Source of the DNA: Chamaecyparis obtusa | Lineage: Eukaryota > Streptophyta > Pinopsida > Cupressales > Cupressaceae | Direction: 5' to 3' | Assembly (NCBI GenBank): GCA_027943335.1 | Contig: BSBK01001116.1 | Coordinates: 1,272,001 to 1,336,000, forward strand | Length of the DNA: 64,000 bases | In this document: positions 46,594 through 58,385 of the stretch, in pieces | Position numbering within the stretch: position 1 is the stretch's first letter | Layout: every line of letters starts with the position of its first letter | Program-made: the position numbers and the translations under genes | Notes under the pieces: generated by a model | The model's input: the letters and a program-made list of their open reading frames with translations, nothing else | Database searches by the model: none | Told to the model about the DNA's origin: nothing

Positions 46594-48380
46594 CCTCACC
46601 TAGTAATATGTCCACCTTATTGTGAATCACAAAAGGAGAGGAGAGCTTAAAAGGTGGGTGTTCCTAGCAATCAATCCCATAAATTGTGTGCCTTATGGCA
46701 TCTTTGTGTATGTATGTAGTGCATCTTATGATGACTTTGAGCACCCATGGATCAATGTCCTCATATCACCATGGAGTGTATTTGTAAATGCATATCCCAA
46801 GGATGAATATTTATCCCACTTACACCTTTTTCAAGATTTTGCATATTATATGTAAATAAATGTGTATCCTAGGGGTGGAGATTTATCTCACTTACACCAT
46901 GTTCAGGATTTAGCATACTGCAAAAAAAAAGAGGTTAAAATAAAAAATATAAATTCATAACTATAGTACAAGGGAGGCCATATGTATTGCCACTTTCTTA
47001 TTATGGCTACATATTAGACATGATAAGGAAGAAAAAGAAGGCTGCCTACTTCCATCAACAAGGAGATATCCTTAAGAAAAAATGTATGCCACAAACTTAG
47101 CGAAGAGTGTTGAATCTTACAAGCTAAAAAAATAGATAATTATAAAAAGGATATGTCACTTATGAGAAGAGACCCTTGAAAGGAAGAGATATTGTTGACA
47201 AGACATCTACCTTCAAGAGGAGTGTACAAACAAAGATAATAACTTCAAGGTGAAAGAGAAATCTGAAAGAAAGAGTGACGAGGATCAGACCCCCTGAACT
47301 ATTAAGAGTTTGATAGAGGGATCCAAAAGGATATAAATAATCAACCATCAAAGTGCATGTATTCTCAAGTGAAGGGAGAGGAGAATAAGAATGTATCTAT
47401 TAATCCCCCCTGTGTCCAGGTGGAATAGGGATCCTTGGATGAAGGATGAAAAAATTTGAACCACAAAGTAAGGGTAAATTTTTATAATGAACATAGTTTT
47501 GCAAATAAAGAAGAGGTGATGATCAAGGACATGCACCTCTTATATATAAGAGGGAGTCATGATCAAGACAACAATTATTTATAGGAAAATAATGTCACAT
47601 GATAAAAAAATTCCAATCTACTAAGGAAAGTAGATCCTTAGATAAAGAGAGAAAGAATGTACATATATCGTTGCCCCCCAAGCGTGAGGCAAGAATGAGA
47701 AGTCCATGGTGGATTATAAAGTGATAGACAAAATCTTGTAAAATATAAAGAAGAATTGTAAGCAATGACCATAATCTAGCCTTGCACCAAAAAAAACAAT
47801 CTATATCAAGCAAGATGTATCATAGAATAATGCCACACCATAGAGAAAAAGAATGTAAGAAACATAATAGGATATGCAATTCCAAAAATAAAAATGCTAA
47901 AAATATATCACATATGAAGAAAACTGTATATGATTAATAAATGAAAAATATTAAAATCCAAGGCATGGAAAGACATTTTTAGGAAGTGACAATCACGTCT
48001 TGCATGAAACAAAGCATTACATACCCACAGATAAGAATATATCACAAATAAGGAAAATCTATAGAGAACTAAATGAAGGAGCTGAAAGTATACCATGTTA
48101 TGCCTACTTTAGTGAACATGAGAGGAGAAAAAAAGAGATAACAGATCCTTGAGAGAAAAGGAGAAAGAAATATCCAGTACATTCCCTAAATGAGAGATCC
48201 TTTATAAAAAAGATGCACTTACAAGAATAAGATTGCACTCAAGATGTTAATCCTTATATAACACAACAAATGCATGCAAGAAAGAACATAAAATTATAAG
48301 AGAATGCAAGTTCATAAGGGATATTGGATGCATTAGACAAGAAACAAAGAGAAGGACACATTATGCCTCCCTAAGTGGTG
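46173..48380 (-). other. Interior of Gypsy C, 3' side, non-coding
   Basis: This holds the polypurine tract, a (GA)17 microsatellite at 46557-46590 and an imperfect tandem duplication of about 71 bp (46788-46857 and 46858-46920, sharing TTATC(C/T)CACTTACACC). The rest is A-rich with no supported open frame. A 45 bp segment at 48229-48275 recurs at 54197-54243. Confidence 0.6.
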
Positions 48381-48683
48381 GGTGAACCCACAATAGTCAG
48401 TTACACTTTTTTGCCTGAACGGACACTGAACTCTACATTTTGAAAAAAACTTTGAGATTCAAATGCATATTGTCGTTAAACCATTTGAAATTGGAAGATG
48501 AAGTAAATTAGAGCCTTTTAGGATTTTCTTTCTAAATTCTAAATATATTTTTTATTTTTATTTTTGAATTGATTTGAATGTTTTTTTCTTTCTCCCACGA
48601 AAACTAGTATGTTGCTAAAAATGTCATTTTCAAAGAGTTACATTGTTTTCATGGAGCATAATTTTTTTTTTCTAAAATAGATA

Positions 48684-49665
48684 TAATGCAGTCAAGGTGG
48701 GTGGATCCAATTAAGGACTAACCAACCTTGCATCCAAACCAATATGCAACTAAAATACACAATACAAATAATAGATCTGCAATGAAACATAAGTCTTTAT
48801 TCATGAAAACACCGATTACATGCAATGTGCCGGGCTGTAAGGCCTTCCCGGTTAGGACCAATTACAATGCAAGTATCAGTCTACAAGATCTCACAAGATC
48901 CAAATCTTTTCCCCAACATCAGCATCCAACTAGTCCAGGTCTGCAATAGGCAACACACTGGTAGGTACCCAAGAAAGATCTGAACTTGTACTCAAACTTC
49001 CAAGCAATCTTCCTGCTCCTAAGCTTGTAGGCTACTAACCTTCCTCCCAAAACATCTCTAAAAAAAATCCCTCCCTAAAAAACTACCCAAGCATCCTATA
49101 AATATTGATTCCCAGCCACAAGTCGGATGATGAAATAATAAATCTTTACAAATAAATATTAAATGCTAGAACATCAGTCGGCTCTCACATAGCCTTACAA
49201 AATAAATAAACTCTCAAAGATGGCCCCAACAGTCATCAGATCCACATAGAAGAATGCAACATGCCAGATCTAGGTCCCCACATGTCCAACGGTCAATCCA
49301 TAACTCAAGGAGCGCGACCCAAATTAAATGCACCAGTCAGCCAAGCTAATCTATCTAAACAATCTAGTTAGTAAGCAAGAACACCGAGCAAAAGAAGAAA
49401 TAACCAAGCACCAGTCGACTGACCATGCCAGGCATGACTAAGGAACATAGTTTTCACCAAGCCCCAGTGAACCAATGCCTTCAGTCACCGAGAATTCTTT
49501 AGAGATTGAGCACCCCGGTAACCAAAGAAACTAAGCAACCAGTCTCCCAAACTGAGCAAGAACTCCACCAAACCAAGATCAAAACTAAAAATCTAACTTC
49601 AAAGACAAATATATATTTTTTGGTTCATACAAGATTGCCAAGAATCCTAGGATGCTCCTGCATCA
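48684..49665 (-). repeat. 3' LTR of the chromovirus-type element
   Basis: 982 bp, TAATGCAGTC...CTGCATCA on the plus strand, paired with 51597-52579. A TATTTATAGG word near 49100 (minus strand) is a possible TATA box. Confidence 0.9.
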
Positions 49666-49669
49666 GACA

Positions 49670-51567
49670 CCCTAGGTAAGAAAGATTTTCTCATAAGGAA
49701 ATTAGGAATGCCTCAAGGGAATCAGAACACGTATGCCAAATCTATTCTTCACCCACATCTCTTCTTGTCCTTCATCCCAAGTAGTCTTCACTTCATTCAT
49801 TGTCTCATGTAGAAAATCCTTCTGTCTTCCACTTTGTTTATCCCTTCGGTTGATAATAGATAGTAGCCAACTCTGACCACTACCGACCACCTTAGTGCCT
49901 CGGTAAGATTTATCCTTTTTAGACTCCTTAATAAACTCAATATCATCTGCATCTCTTTGTGTCATAAATGTCACCATCTACTGAACCATTTCTGCCAGCA
50001 AAACCATCTATTTCTTAATTTCAACAAACTCTTTAGAGATATCATTCTTTTCCTCCTTCAAACTAGACTCAACAGGAATAGGTTCATCAACTTTCTGCTC
50101 CTGAGGTTTGTAATAAGGACAACACCTGATAACTCCACATCCCTTAACCCCAGTCTCCTGTAAAGGTATCAGCTTATGCTGAGCTCCTTCATGCCTAACC
50201 ACATAGGTATTAGCATGACCATCAAACAACACATTTTTGTCAAACTGACAAGGTCTACCGAGAAACAAAGGGCAAGCGTCCATAGGAAATACATCACACA
50301 ATATCTTATCATGGTAAGATCCAATCTAAAACTTAACCAAGCATTGCTCTTCAACTCTAACCTTAGAAACATCTTGTATCCAACTAATTTGATAAGGATT
50401 AGGATGCTTCCTTCTTTCCAAATTCAATTTACTAACCATTTCATCCAAAACAAAGTTTTCAGAACTACCACCATCAACTATGATATTACATGCCTTATCC
50501 TTGCACTTACATCTAGTTTTGAACAAATTCCTTCTTTGCACTAGTTCAGGAACACATGCAGCCAATCTCCTAGTGACAAGACATTCACCTTTCTCTGGAA
50601 CATTCTCAATGTCTTCTTCAGTAGTTAATGCAACTCTTTTCTTGGGACACTACCAACTTCTATGACCAGCTTCACCACAGTTATAACAAGTGTCGGTGAA
50701 CTCATTCTTCCACTTTCCTCTCTGTCCAGCATTCTTAGTAACTTGACCACTGCCAGATCCCACATCAGGCTTAGGATTCTCTGTCACATTACTCTCAGCA
50801 ACTATTTCACCAGTTTTACCACCTTTGTTCCTATTATTATGTTTTCCTTCATACTTCCTATTCAGCTTCTCTTCAATCTTTAATGCCATCTAATAAGCAT
50901 CACTGATTGTTGTCATCCACACAGTAAGTATCTCTTCCTAAATACTATGTCTCAAACCATAAACATACCTAGCAACCTTCTCTTTATCAGCTTCAAAATG
51001 ACCAGTCCTAATCAGGATTCTATAAAACTCCTCGGTATACTCCTGTACCAATTTTTTAGTCTAGTTCAAAGCTTGCATCTTCTTAAACATGTCCAATTCA
51101 TAATCTACCAGAATAAATTGCTTCTTCAACTTGTTAACCATTTGGTTCCACTTAGTGATTTCTTCATACTCAAAGTACGCATCAATCTCATTGATCCAAT
51201 CAATCAATTCTTCAAGCCTAAGGCTTCCAGAAAATGTAGAAACTTTAGTCTTAGGTCTCTTCCCAATCTTAGATATAGCTTTCAGAATTTGATTCTCCTC
51301 CAAATCTCTAGCTTCTTCTACAACTTCTTCAAAATGATCTTCCTCAGATTCATCATCACTATCTTCTTTCGAGATAGGTTTCTTCTTTCTCAACTCCTCT
51401 TGTAGTTCTTGCACTTGTTTTTGCAAAACCCTAAAATCATCAATACTAAATTCACCAGTAGCTTCCTCTTCTTTAGGGATCTCATGATTTCTCCTCGAAG
51501 GCATCTTCAAATCAAGATCTAGATAGATAAGATCCACTTGGCTCCAACAGGAACATACTTTGCTCAA
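49670..51567 (-). pseudogene. Chromovirus gag-protease polyprotein remnant
   Basis: It reads on the minus strand from 51567. A charged coiled-coil-like N-terminus (FRVLQKQVQELQEELRKKKP) is followed by a gag core with FSGSLRLEELIDWINEIDAYF and WNQMVNKLKKQFI. The next part reads VARYVYGL. The zinc knuckle is CYNCGEAGHRSW (about 50650-50690), with the final C just after a stop. The protease has IIVDGGSSENFVLDEMVSKL (about 50420-50490), where D-G-G replaces D-S/T-G, then CDVFPMDACPLFLGRPCQFD (about 50220-50300). The CDVxPMDACxxLLGRPWQFD block is typical of chromoviruses. There are several single stops, mostly TAG. A low-complexity tail ends near 49702. No RT motif follows. Confidence 0.88.
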
Positions 51568-51582
51568 ATAGGAACAAGCTTT

Positions 51583-51594
51583 GCTCTAATACCA
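51583..51594 (-). promoter_or_regulatory. Primer-binding site, initiator-Met type
   Basis: The minus strand reads TGGTATTAGAGC, one mismatch from the standard form, two bases from the 5' LTR. Confidence 0.85.
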
Positions 51595-51596
51595 CT

Positions 51597-52579
51597 TAAT
51601 GCATTCAAGGTGGGTGGATCCAATTAAGGACTGACCGACCTTGCAGCCAAACCAATATGCAACAGAAATACGCAATACAAACAATAGATCTACAATGAAA
51701 CATAACTCTTTATTCATGAAAACACCGATTACATGTAATGTGCCAGGCTATAAGGCCTTTCCGGTTACGGCCAATTACAATGCAAGTATCAGTTTACAAG
51801 ATCTCATAGTATCCAAATCTTTTCCCCAACATCAGCATCCAACTAGTCCAAGTCTGTAATAGGCAGCACACTGTTAGGCAACCAGGAAAGATCTGAACTT
51901 GTACTCAAACTTCCAAGCAATCTTCCTACTCCCAAGCTCACAGGCTACTAAACTTCCTCCCAAAACATCTCTAAAAAAACATCCCTCCCTAAACAACTAC
52001 CCAAGCATCCTATAAATACTGATTCCCAAGCACAAGTTGGCTGATGAAACAATAAATCTTTACAAACAAATATTGAATGCTAGAACATCAGTCGGCTCTC
52101 ACATATCCTTACAAAATAAATAAACTCTCAAAGATGGCCCCAACGGTCATCAGATCCGCATAGAAGAATGCAACACACCAGATCTAGGTCCCCACTCATC
52201 CAACATTCAATCTATAACTCAAGGAGTGCAACCTAAATTAAATGCACCAGTCAGCCAAGCCGATCTATCCAAACAATCCAGTTGGTAAGCAAGAACACCG
52301 AGCAAGAGAAGAAATAACCGAGCACCAATGGACCGACCATGCCAGGCATGACCGAGGAACACAGTTATCATCGAGCACCAGTGAACCGATGCCTTCAGTC
52401 ATCGAGAATTCTTTAGAGACCGAGCACCCCGGTAACCAAAGAAACCAAGCAACCAGTCTCCCAAACTGAGCAAGAACTCCACTAAACCAAGATCAAAACT
52501 AACAATCTACCTTCAAAGACAAACATATTTTTTTTGGTTGATACAGGATTGCCAAGAATCCTAGGATGCTCCTGCATCA
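51597..52579 (-). repeat. 5' LTR of the chromovirus-type element
   Basis: 983 bp, paired with 48684-49665 and related to the solo LTR at 41734-42666. The right target duplication AGATA follows at 52580. Confidence 0.9.
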
Positions 52580-54154
52580 AGATATCAATGTGATTCTTTC
52601 GAATTTATTTTTGTAACACCCATACGAAGGGCATGCAATTGGTTTGATGAAATTATCACATGATTATTGCATATTTTATTAATGTTTGAAGTTGACTAAA
52701 TTGTAATTTTGACATACCTTGACTACATAGCATAGTAATTTATAGTGGCTAATATTTGTCAATTGGCTACTTTTGGAAATTTGAGAATCAAAATTTGGCT
52801 AATAATTCAAGATTTAAGGCAATCTAAATCGCCACCATTTTTACAAAAATATGTTTTAGAAATATTTAAATCGCAGAATAATTTGTTTTATAAAAAATTT
52901 GAAATCAAAAATTTGCCACACTATTCGATACATGATTAGATTTGATTTGCCAGAATTTTATAAGTTATTGTAGAAATCTAGATTAATTCTCCAATAATAT
53001 ATCATGATTATTAGTACTGTAGGGATCTATCACCAAATTTTAGTTGTCATTACTGACTTAAAGTATAATCTAGTGACCCTCATTATATTCTAAGAGGTAA
53101 AAATGTTACTATTTGGTTTGTAATACTTATGGGAGCTAAAATTTCTTACGGATTGTTGATCTCAATATAAATCAATGGTCTTGAAGAAATTTTGGGCCCC
53201 ATTAGTATTTAAAAATATAAATACATTTGTCTCACACAATACAATGAGGTTATTAGATTATATTTTAAATAAATGGTAGCAAGTAATTATTACAGAGTCT
53301 ATTCCTTAAACCCATCAAAGATTTCCACATGAGCCTAATAATTTTCTAGAAGAATTCTATTTTTTTAAATAGAAGTATTCACCATGGTGATTAATTAATT
53401 TATTTTTATTGTTTGAGATTCACCAATATTTTCTACCAAAACATTCTTATTAAAAAATAATTGCCAATAAGAATACTTTTTTTTTCAAAAAAATTGAGAG
53501 ATTCGTCAATAGAAATTAATTGTTTTTTTCAAGAAAATGAAAGATTCGCCAAGATTTTATATATTTTTTAAGAGGGGAGTTTCTTAAAGATTACTCTGCT
53601 ACATAGCTTATAATTTGTCATTTATTTGTGCAATTTCATTTTTTATTTTTTTGATAGAAAGAGAACTTCAATACCTATGGCTTAGATATTTTTTATAAAA
53701 AAATTTTCTCTCATTTACTATTTTTTCATAAGCACCAAACATAGAGGTAGACGTATGGTGAAATATCTATGTTTAGTAAAAGTAAAAATAAAAAGTCATA
53801 ATAAAATTAATATATATTAACATTATAATCATTGGAAAGATTTTTCTCATTAGTACCTTACTACATAGATAGGTTTATCAAATGGATTCATTTGATCTAT
53901 GAAAAGATAAAATCGAAGTGATTTTTTGTCAGCATTTTAATAGGTGCGAAGGAGACTCCATTGTAGGTATGAATGAGGAGTATAGATGTTATATCAATGT
54001 TTTTTTATCTAAGAGGATTTGAGCTAACCATTTGTAATTAATTCCTTCAAATGGAACCTCTCAAGGCTTAAATCATCATATTTGATTAAAAATGTGTTAT
54101 TTCAGCAAAAATCAGCATGTCTAAAAAAGTGTAACCCACTATTGTGGGGTCACC

Positions 54155-55634
54155 TTGGTTTCAATTTATACTAGACATGTGATTTCAAGAAAACATAAGA
54201 TTGCACTCAGGATGTTAATCCTTATGTAACACAATAAATGTATGCAGTAAAATATGTCATCACATAAAAGGAAAACAAGTCAACGAAGGGGGGAAATGGA
54301 TCCTGATATATAGATAGGAAAAGGAAATAGAGCCCTTTCCCCCCAAGTGAGGGGACAAGGTAAATGGCTATTATGTTTCTCATAAAGTAGTACGATGATC
54401 CCCCAAAGGATATGCTATCAATGTCACAAAGTGAGGAGAAACATAATAGGGATGTAGATGTACTAAGTAGAATGATCATGAAAAAGATACCATTTATCAT
54501 CGCAATTCATTTGAAACATACCATAAGCAATGAATCATGTATATTGCAAATAATGATATTGACTAGTCTTATGAATTTTATTAATCATAGAAAATAATAT
54601 CTTTTAAGTATAATTAGATTGAATGTAAAGAGAAGCATTTAATATGCATACACTCATCAAATGAAGTTGTTTGATTTCCAAAGTCAAGTATGTTAGTTTT
54701 GGTATAGAATGTTGGTGTGAAATTTAAAGTTCCCTAATCTTGAAGAGTTGATTGGCCACCCATACGGTCAATGTGATTAGGATCCTTATGGTCTAAGGTT
54801 GAATTTGTGAAAATAAAATCATCATGGTCACCTTTTCAACATGCTCAAATTTGATTTGAGATGTATCTTGAAAGGAACAAGAAGAAGCATCAAGGATGTG
54901 ATCGTCTATTTCTAAGACACTCTTAGGAGAAGGACAAACATAACTCATCAAGGCCTCATCTATAGAAGGAATAGGAAGTGGTTGATCATTAGGAACAATA
55001 ATCATGTTATCATCCAATTGTATAAAGGTTGCTTCATGAGGAAGGGATTAATCCATGTCCTTATCCAAGGGATCATCCCAAATAGTAGGATCATCAAAGG
55101 ATGGAAGAAAGCACATGTTAGGAGAGGAATAATCATGACTCAAAAAAGTTTCATGAGGGAGAGTATCATCAATATCCCTATCCAAGGGCTCATACCAAAT
55201 AGTAGGATTATCCAAGTTAGGAACATCATGACTCACTAGAGCTTGATCAACATCATCTTGGAAAAGATTACCCTTTAGAGGGGGGGTTTTGAAGAAATGT
55301 TTTCATGAGAATCAATGAAAGGAAAAAAAAATTATCATCATATGCATGAAATAGAATATCTTGAAGATCATGAGGAAAAATTGAAAATAAAGATAACAAT
55401 CCCATTGAAAATGAAATGCAATGAGTTAGAAGAAATGTTTTTGTTTTTCTATATTGTTTGAAACAAAATGAAATGAAATCTAAGAATGTAGGATGCAATT
55501 TTTTATAATTTTTACAATGAAGCAATGTAGTTAACCAAATCTATATGCAAACAATGTAAAGAAGATAATGAAAAAGGAGAACTAACTAGATGCACAAAGA
55601 AGCAATATAACTCCAAAACAAAGGAGGGAATGTG
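54155..55634 (-). pseudogene. Leader region of Gypsy C with a broken acidic ORF
   Basis: On the minus strand, about 55236-54793 is one frame with a single stop. It contains two copies of a PTIW(Y/D)(E/D)PLD(R/K)D motif followed by LPHE, then NDQPLPIPSIDEALMSYV and a D/S-rich end. I do not recognise it. It may be an element-specific leader ORF. Positions 54197-54243 repeat 48229-48275 directly. The rest is A-rich and non-coding. Confidence 0.35.
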
Positions 55635-56868
55635 TGTAGATCTCTATAGTTTTTGTTGACCATTAGTGTTTCACACTTAGTCATTTATCTAGGCAATGAT
55701 GGTCAGTCATCACTGCGACCGAGTCATTTTGTAAAGGCCAAGTTTTGTATTGTATACTTATCGAGCAGTAGTACTACCGAGTAAAGTCATGGTCACTATG
55801 TTCGTAATATGCCGAGAGTATAGTTATTGCCAAGTTACATATATCAATGATTACCGAGTGACAAGGAAGTTCAACCAATGCTAAGTATAGTTAATGCCGA
55901 GTGCCAGGAATAACTTTTGCCGAGTTAGCTAGAATTGACATACAAGTTTGGAATGGCACAATGATCGAGGTAAACCATTTTTGGTGATAACAATGTTTTG
56001 TATTTTTTCTATTGAGGTAATTATGGAGGTAATTATGCATCCATATTATTATCATTGATCCCTATGTAAAACCTAGAGCCAATCAAAAAATTACATAGTT
56101 TAGGCGGCAATAGGAATAAATCTGAACCGTAGATCTTGAAACGGTAAAACATTTTTGTTGTTATATAAGGGCAAGATCTAAATCAGAGAGGAGTGTGTGT
56201 GTGAATCAAAGAGATAAGATTGAATTAGTATGAGAAAATGATCAGAGAAGTATATTCAGAATAGTGAAGTATTCAGATAGAGTTCAGTGACCAAGCTAAG
56301 CAGTGAAAGGACATAATCAAGAAAAGATCAGATATAAGAGATCATAATATAAAGTAAAGAGGAGATCTGTAATCTGCATACTAGTGCAAACTGAAAGATC
56401 AGGTACTGAGACATTTTGACCAGTGTATCAGGGTAAATCTCTTAACCGAGTAGTCTTAGTAGACTTTTTGTAAATCTCTTTACTGAGTGCTTACTTTATT
56501 GTAAGTTCATAAATCCTTTAACAAGGTAGACTATACAAGTCTTTTAGCTTTTGATAGAGCAAAACTTTCACAAGGTAGATCATGATTTGATCATATTTTG
56601 TAAGCCTTAATAGGCAAAACTTATTACTGCAGTAGTGAAGATTTGTGGGTGTCATCCCCACCCTAGTTTTACCTTTCAAGGGTTTCTGGGTTACCAAAAT
56701 CATGGTGTTATGAGTGATTTCATGTATGCTATTTTTATGTTTTGTTGCTTACTATGATCAAGTTTTGTTTATGATTCCATAAAGTTTTGTCATATCAAAA
56801 AGAAAAAGTAGGTAATATCTGATTCACCCCCCCCTCTCAGTATTACTTTCCCAATTATACTTCCAACA
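55635..56868 (+). repeat. 5' LTR of the mini-Copia
   Basis: TATATAAGG at 56162-56170 is a good TATA box. A C-run at 56827-56834 lies about 35 bp before the LTR end. Repeated CCGAG(T/C) words, on both strands, occur throughout the first 350 bp. Confidence 0.93.
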
Positions 56869-56870
56869 AT

Positions 56871-56888
56871 TGGTATCAGAGCCAGGTT
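56871..56888 (+). promoter_or_regulatory. Primer-binding site of the mini-Copia
   Basis: TGGTATCAGAGCCAGGTT, two bases after the LTR end; an exact match to the usual initiator-Met site. Confidence 0.92.
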
Positions 56889-57134
56889 ACATAAACCTTT
56901 TCTAGAGAAAAATTTGTGATCTACCTACTGATGAAGAGGTTAGTCATGTCAAAAATAAGGGGGAATCATCATGACACGAGTTCGGACAAGGATAGAACAA
57001 GGATAGGTAACAAAATTTTGAATGTGTATATATATCTCAGGGGGAGTATTAGGCTAGTACAAACATATTTTTGTAAATTATGTATACCAATTTCAAGACA
57101 AAGTGTTTTTGCCACTAATGTCAAAGGGGGAGAT

Positions 57135-58365
57135 TGTAGATCTCTATAGTTTTTGTTGACCATTAGTGTTTCACACTTGGTCATTTATCTAGGCAATGAT
57201 GGTCGTTCATCACTGCGATCGAGTCATTTTGTAAAGGCCAAGTTTTGTATTGTATACTTTCCGAGCAGTAGTACTGCTTAGTAAAGTCATGGTCACTATG
57301 TTTGTAATATGCCAAGAGTATAGTTATTGCTGAGTTACATATATCAATAATTACCAAGTGATAGAGAAGTTCAACCGATGTCGAGTACAGTTAATGCCAA
57401 GTGCCAAGAATAACTTTTGCCGAGTTAGCCAAAATTGACATACAAGTTTGGAATGGCACAATGGTCGAGGTAAACCATTTTTGGTGATAACAATATTTTG
57501 TATTTTGTCTATTGAGGTAATTATGGAGGTAATTACACATCCATATTATTATCATTGATCCCTATGTAAAACCTAGAGCCAATCAAAAAATTACATAGTT
57601 TAGGTGGCAATAGGAATAAATTTGAACCGTAGATCATGAAATGGTAAAAAAATTTTGTTGTTATATAAGGGCAAGATCTAAATCAGAGAGGAGTGTATGT
57701 GTGAATCAGAGAGATAAGATTGAATTAGTATGATAAAATGATCAGAGAAGTATATTTAGAATAGCGAAGTATTCAGACAGAGTTCAGTGACCGAGCTAAG
57801 CAGTGAAAGGATAGAATCAAGAAAAGATCAGATAGAAGAGATCAAAATAGAAAGTAAAGAGGAGATATGTAATCTGCATACTAGTGCAAACTAAAATATT
57901 AGGTACTGAGACATTTTGACCAGTGTATCATAGTAAATCTCTTAACCGAGTAGTCTTAGCAGACTTTTTGTAAATCTCTTTACCGAGTGCTTACTTTATT
58001 GTAAGTTCATAAATCCCTTAACAAGGTAGACTATACAAGTCTTTTAGCTTTTGACAAAGAAGACTTTTCATAGGGTAGATCATGATTTGATCACATTTTG
58101 TAAGCCTTAACAGGCAAAAATTATTACTACAGTAGTGAAGATTTGTGGGTGTCATCCCCACCCCAATTTTACCTTTCAAGGGTTACCAAAATCATGGTGT
58201 TATGAGTGATTTCATGTATGTTGTTTTATATGTTTTGTTGCTTACTATGATCAAGTTCTATTTGTGATTGCATAAAGTTTTGTCATATCAAAAAGAAAAA
58301 GTAGGTAATATCTGATTCAACCCCCCCCCCCTCTCAGTATTACTTTCCCACTTATACTTCCAACA
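57135..58365 (+). repeat. 3' LTR of the mini-Copia
   Basis: It is collinear with the 5' LTR, with a TATA box at 57662-57670 and the right target duplication ATGTG at 58366. Confidence 0.93.
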
Positions 58366-58367
58366 AT

Positions 58368-58382
58368 GTGTTGGGTTCACCA
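58368..58382 (-). promoter_or_regulatory. Primer-binding site of Gypsy C
   Basis: The minus strand reads TGGTGAACCCAACAC, 3 nt inside the 5' LTR. It matches the PBS of Gypsy A (TGGTGAACCCGAC). The mini-Copia inserted at its very end. Confidence 0.8.
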
Positions 58383-58385
58383 GAA

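Larger units (their letters stand above)
48684..52579 (-). mobile_element. Chromovirus-type Gypsy element with gag and protease only
   Basis: LTRs are at 48684-49665 (3') and 51597-52579 (5'), flanked by perfect AGATA duplications (48679-48683 and 52580-52584). The minus-strand PBS TGGTATTAGAGC lies at 51583-51594, two bases inside the 5' LTR. The 1.93 kb interior encodes gag with a zinc knuckle and an aspartic protease, then ends; RT, RNase H and integrase are missing. By eye LTR identity is around 94-95%. Confidence 0.92.
48381..54154. mobile_element. Candidate non-autonomous DNA transposon (terminal inverted repeats)
   Basis: GGTGAACCCACAATAGTCAG...ACTTTTTT at 48381-48412 is the inverted partner of 54123-54154, matching at about 29 of 32 positions. 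Excluding the chromovirus insertion inside, the element would be about 1.9 kb. I see no transposase and no clear target duplication, so the superfamily cannot be named. The interior (48413-48683 and 52580-54122) is AT-rich and non-coding. Confidence 0.45.
55635..58365 (+). mobile_element. Copia-derived LTR element with almost no interior (mini-Copia)
   Basis: LTRs are at 55635-56868 (1234 bp) and 57135-58365 (1231 bp), both TGTAGATCTC...TTCCAACA, flanked by perfect ATGTG duplications (55630-55634 and 58366-58370). The 266 bp between them holds a perfect initiator-Met PBS (TGGTATCAGAGCC, 56871) and a polypurine tract (CAAAGGGGGAGAT, 57122-57134), but no gag or pol. LTR identity is around 96% by eye. 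It has everything needed in cis for reverse transcription and nothing in trans. It is inserted near the PBS of Gypsy C. Confidence 0.95.

Noticed and set aside
46622..46855. A 77 codon open frame in element C
   Set aside because: It covers the imperfect 71 bp tandem duplication and has no homologous-looking motif; not supported.
48684..52579. First read as two unrelated dispersed repeats of about 980 bp
   Set aside because: The AGATA duplications, the PBS at 51583-51594 and the gag-protease interior show that they are the two LTRs of one element.
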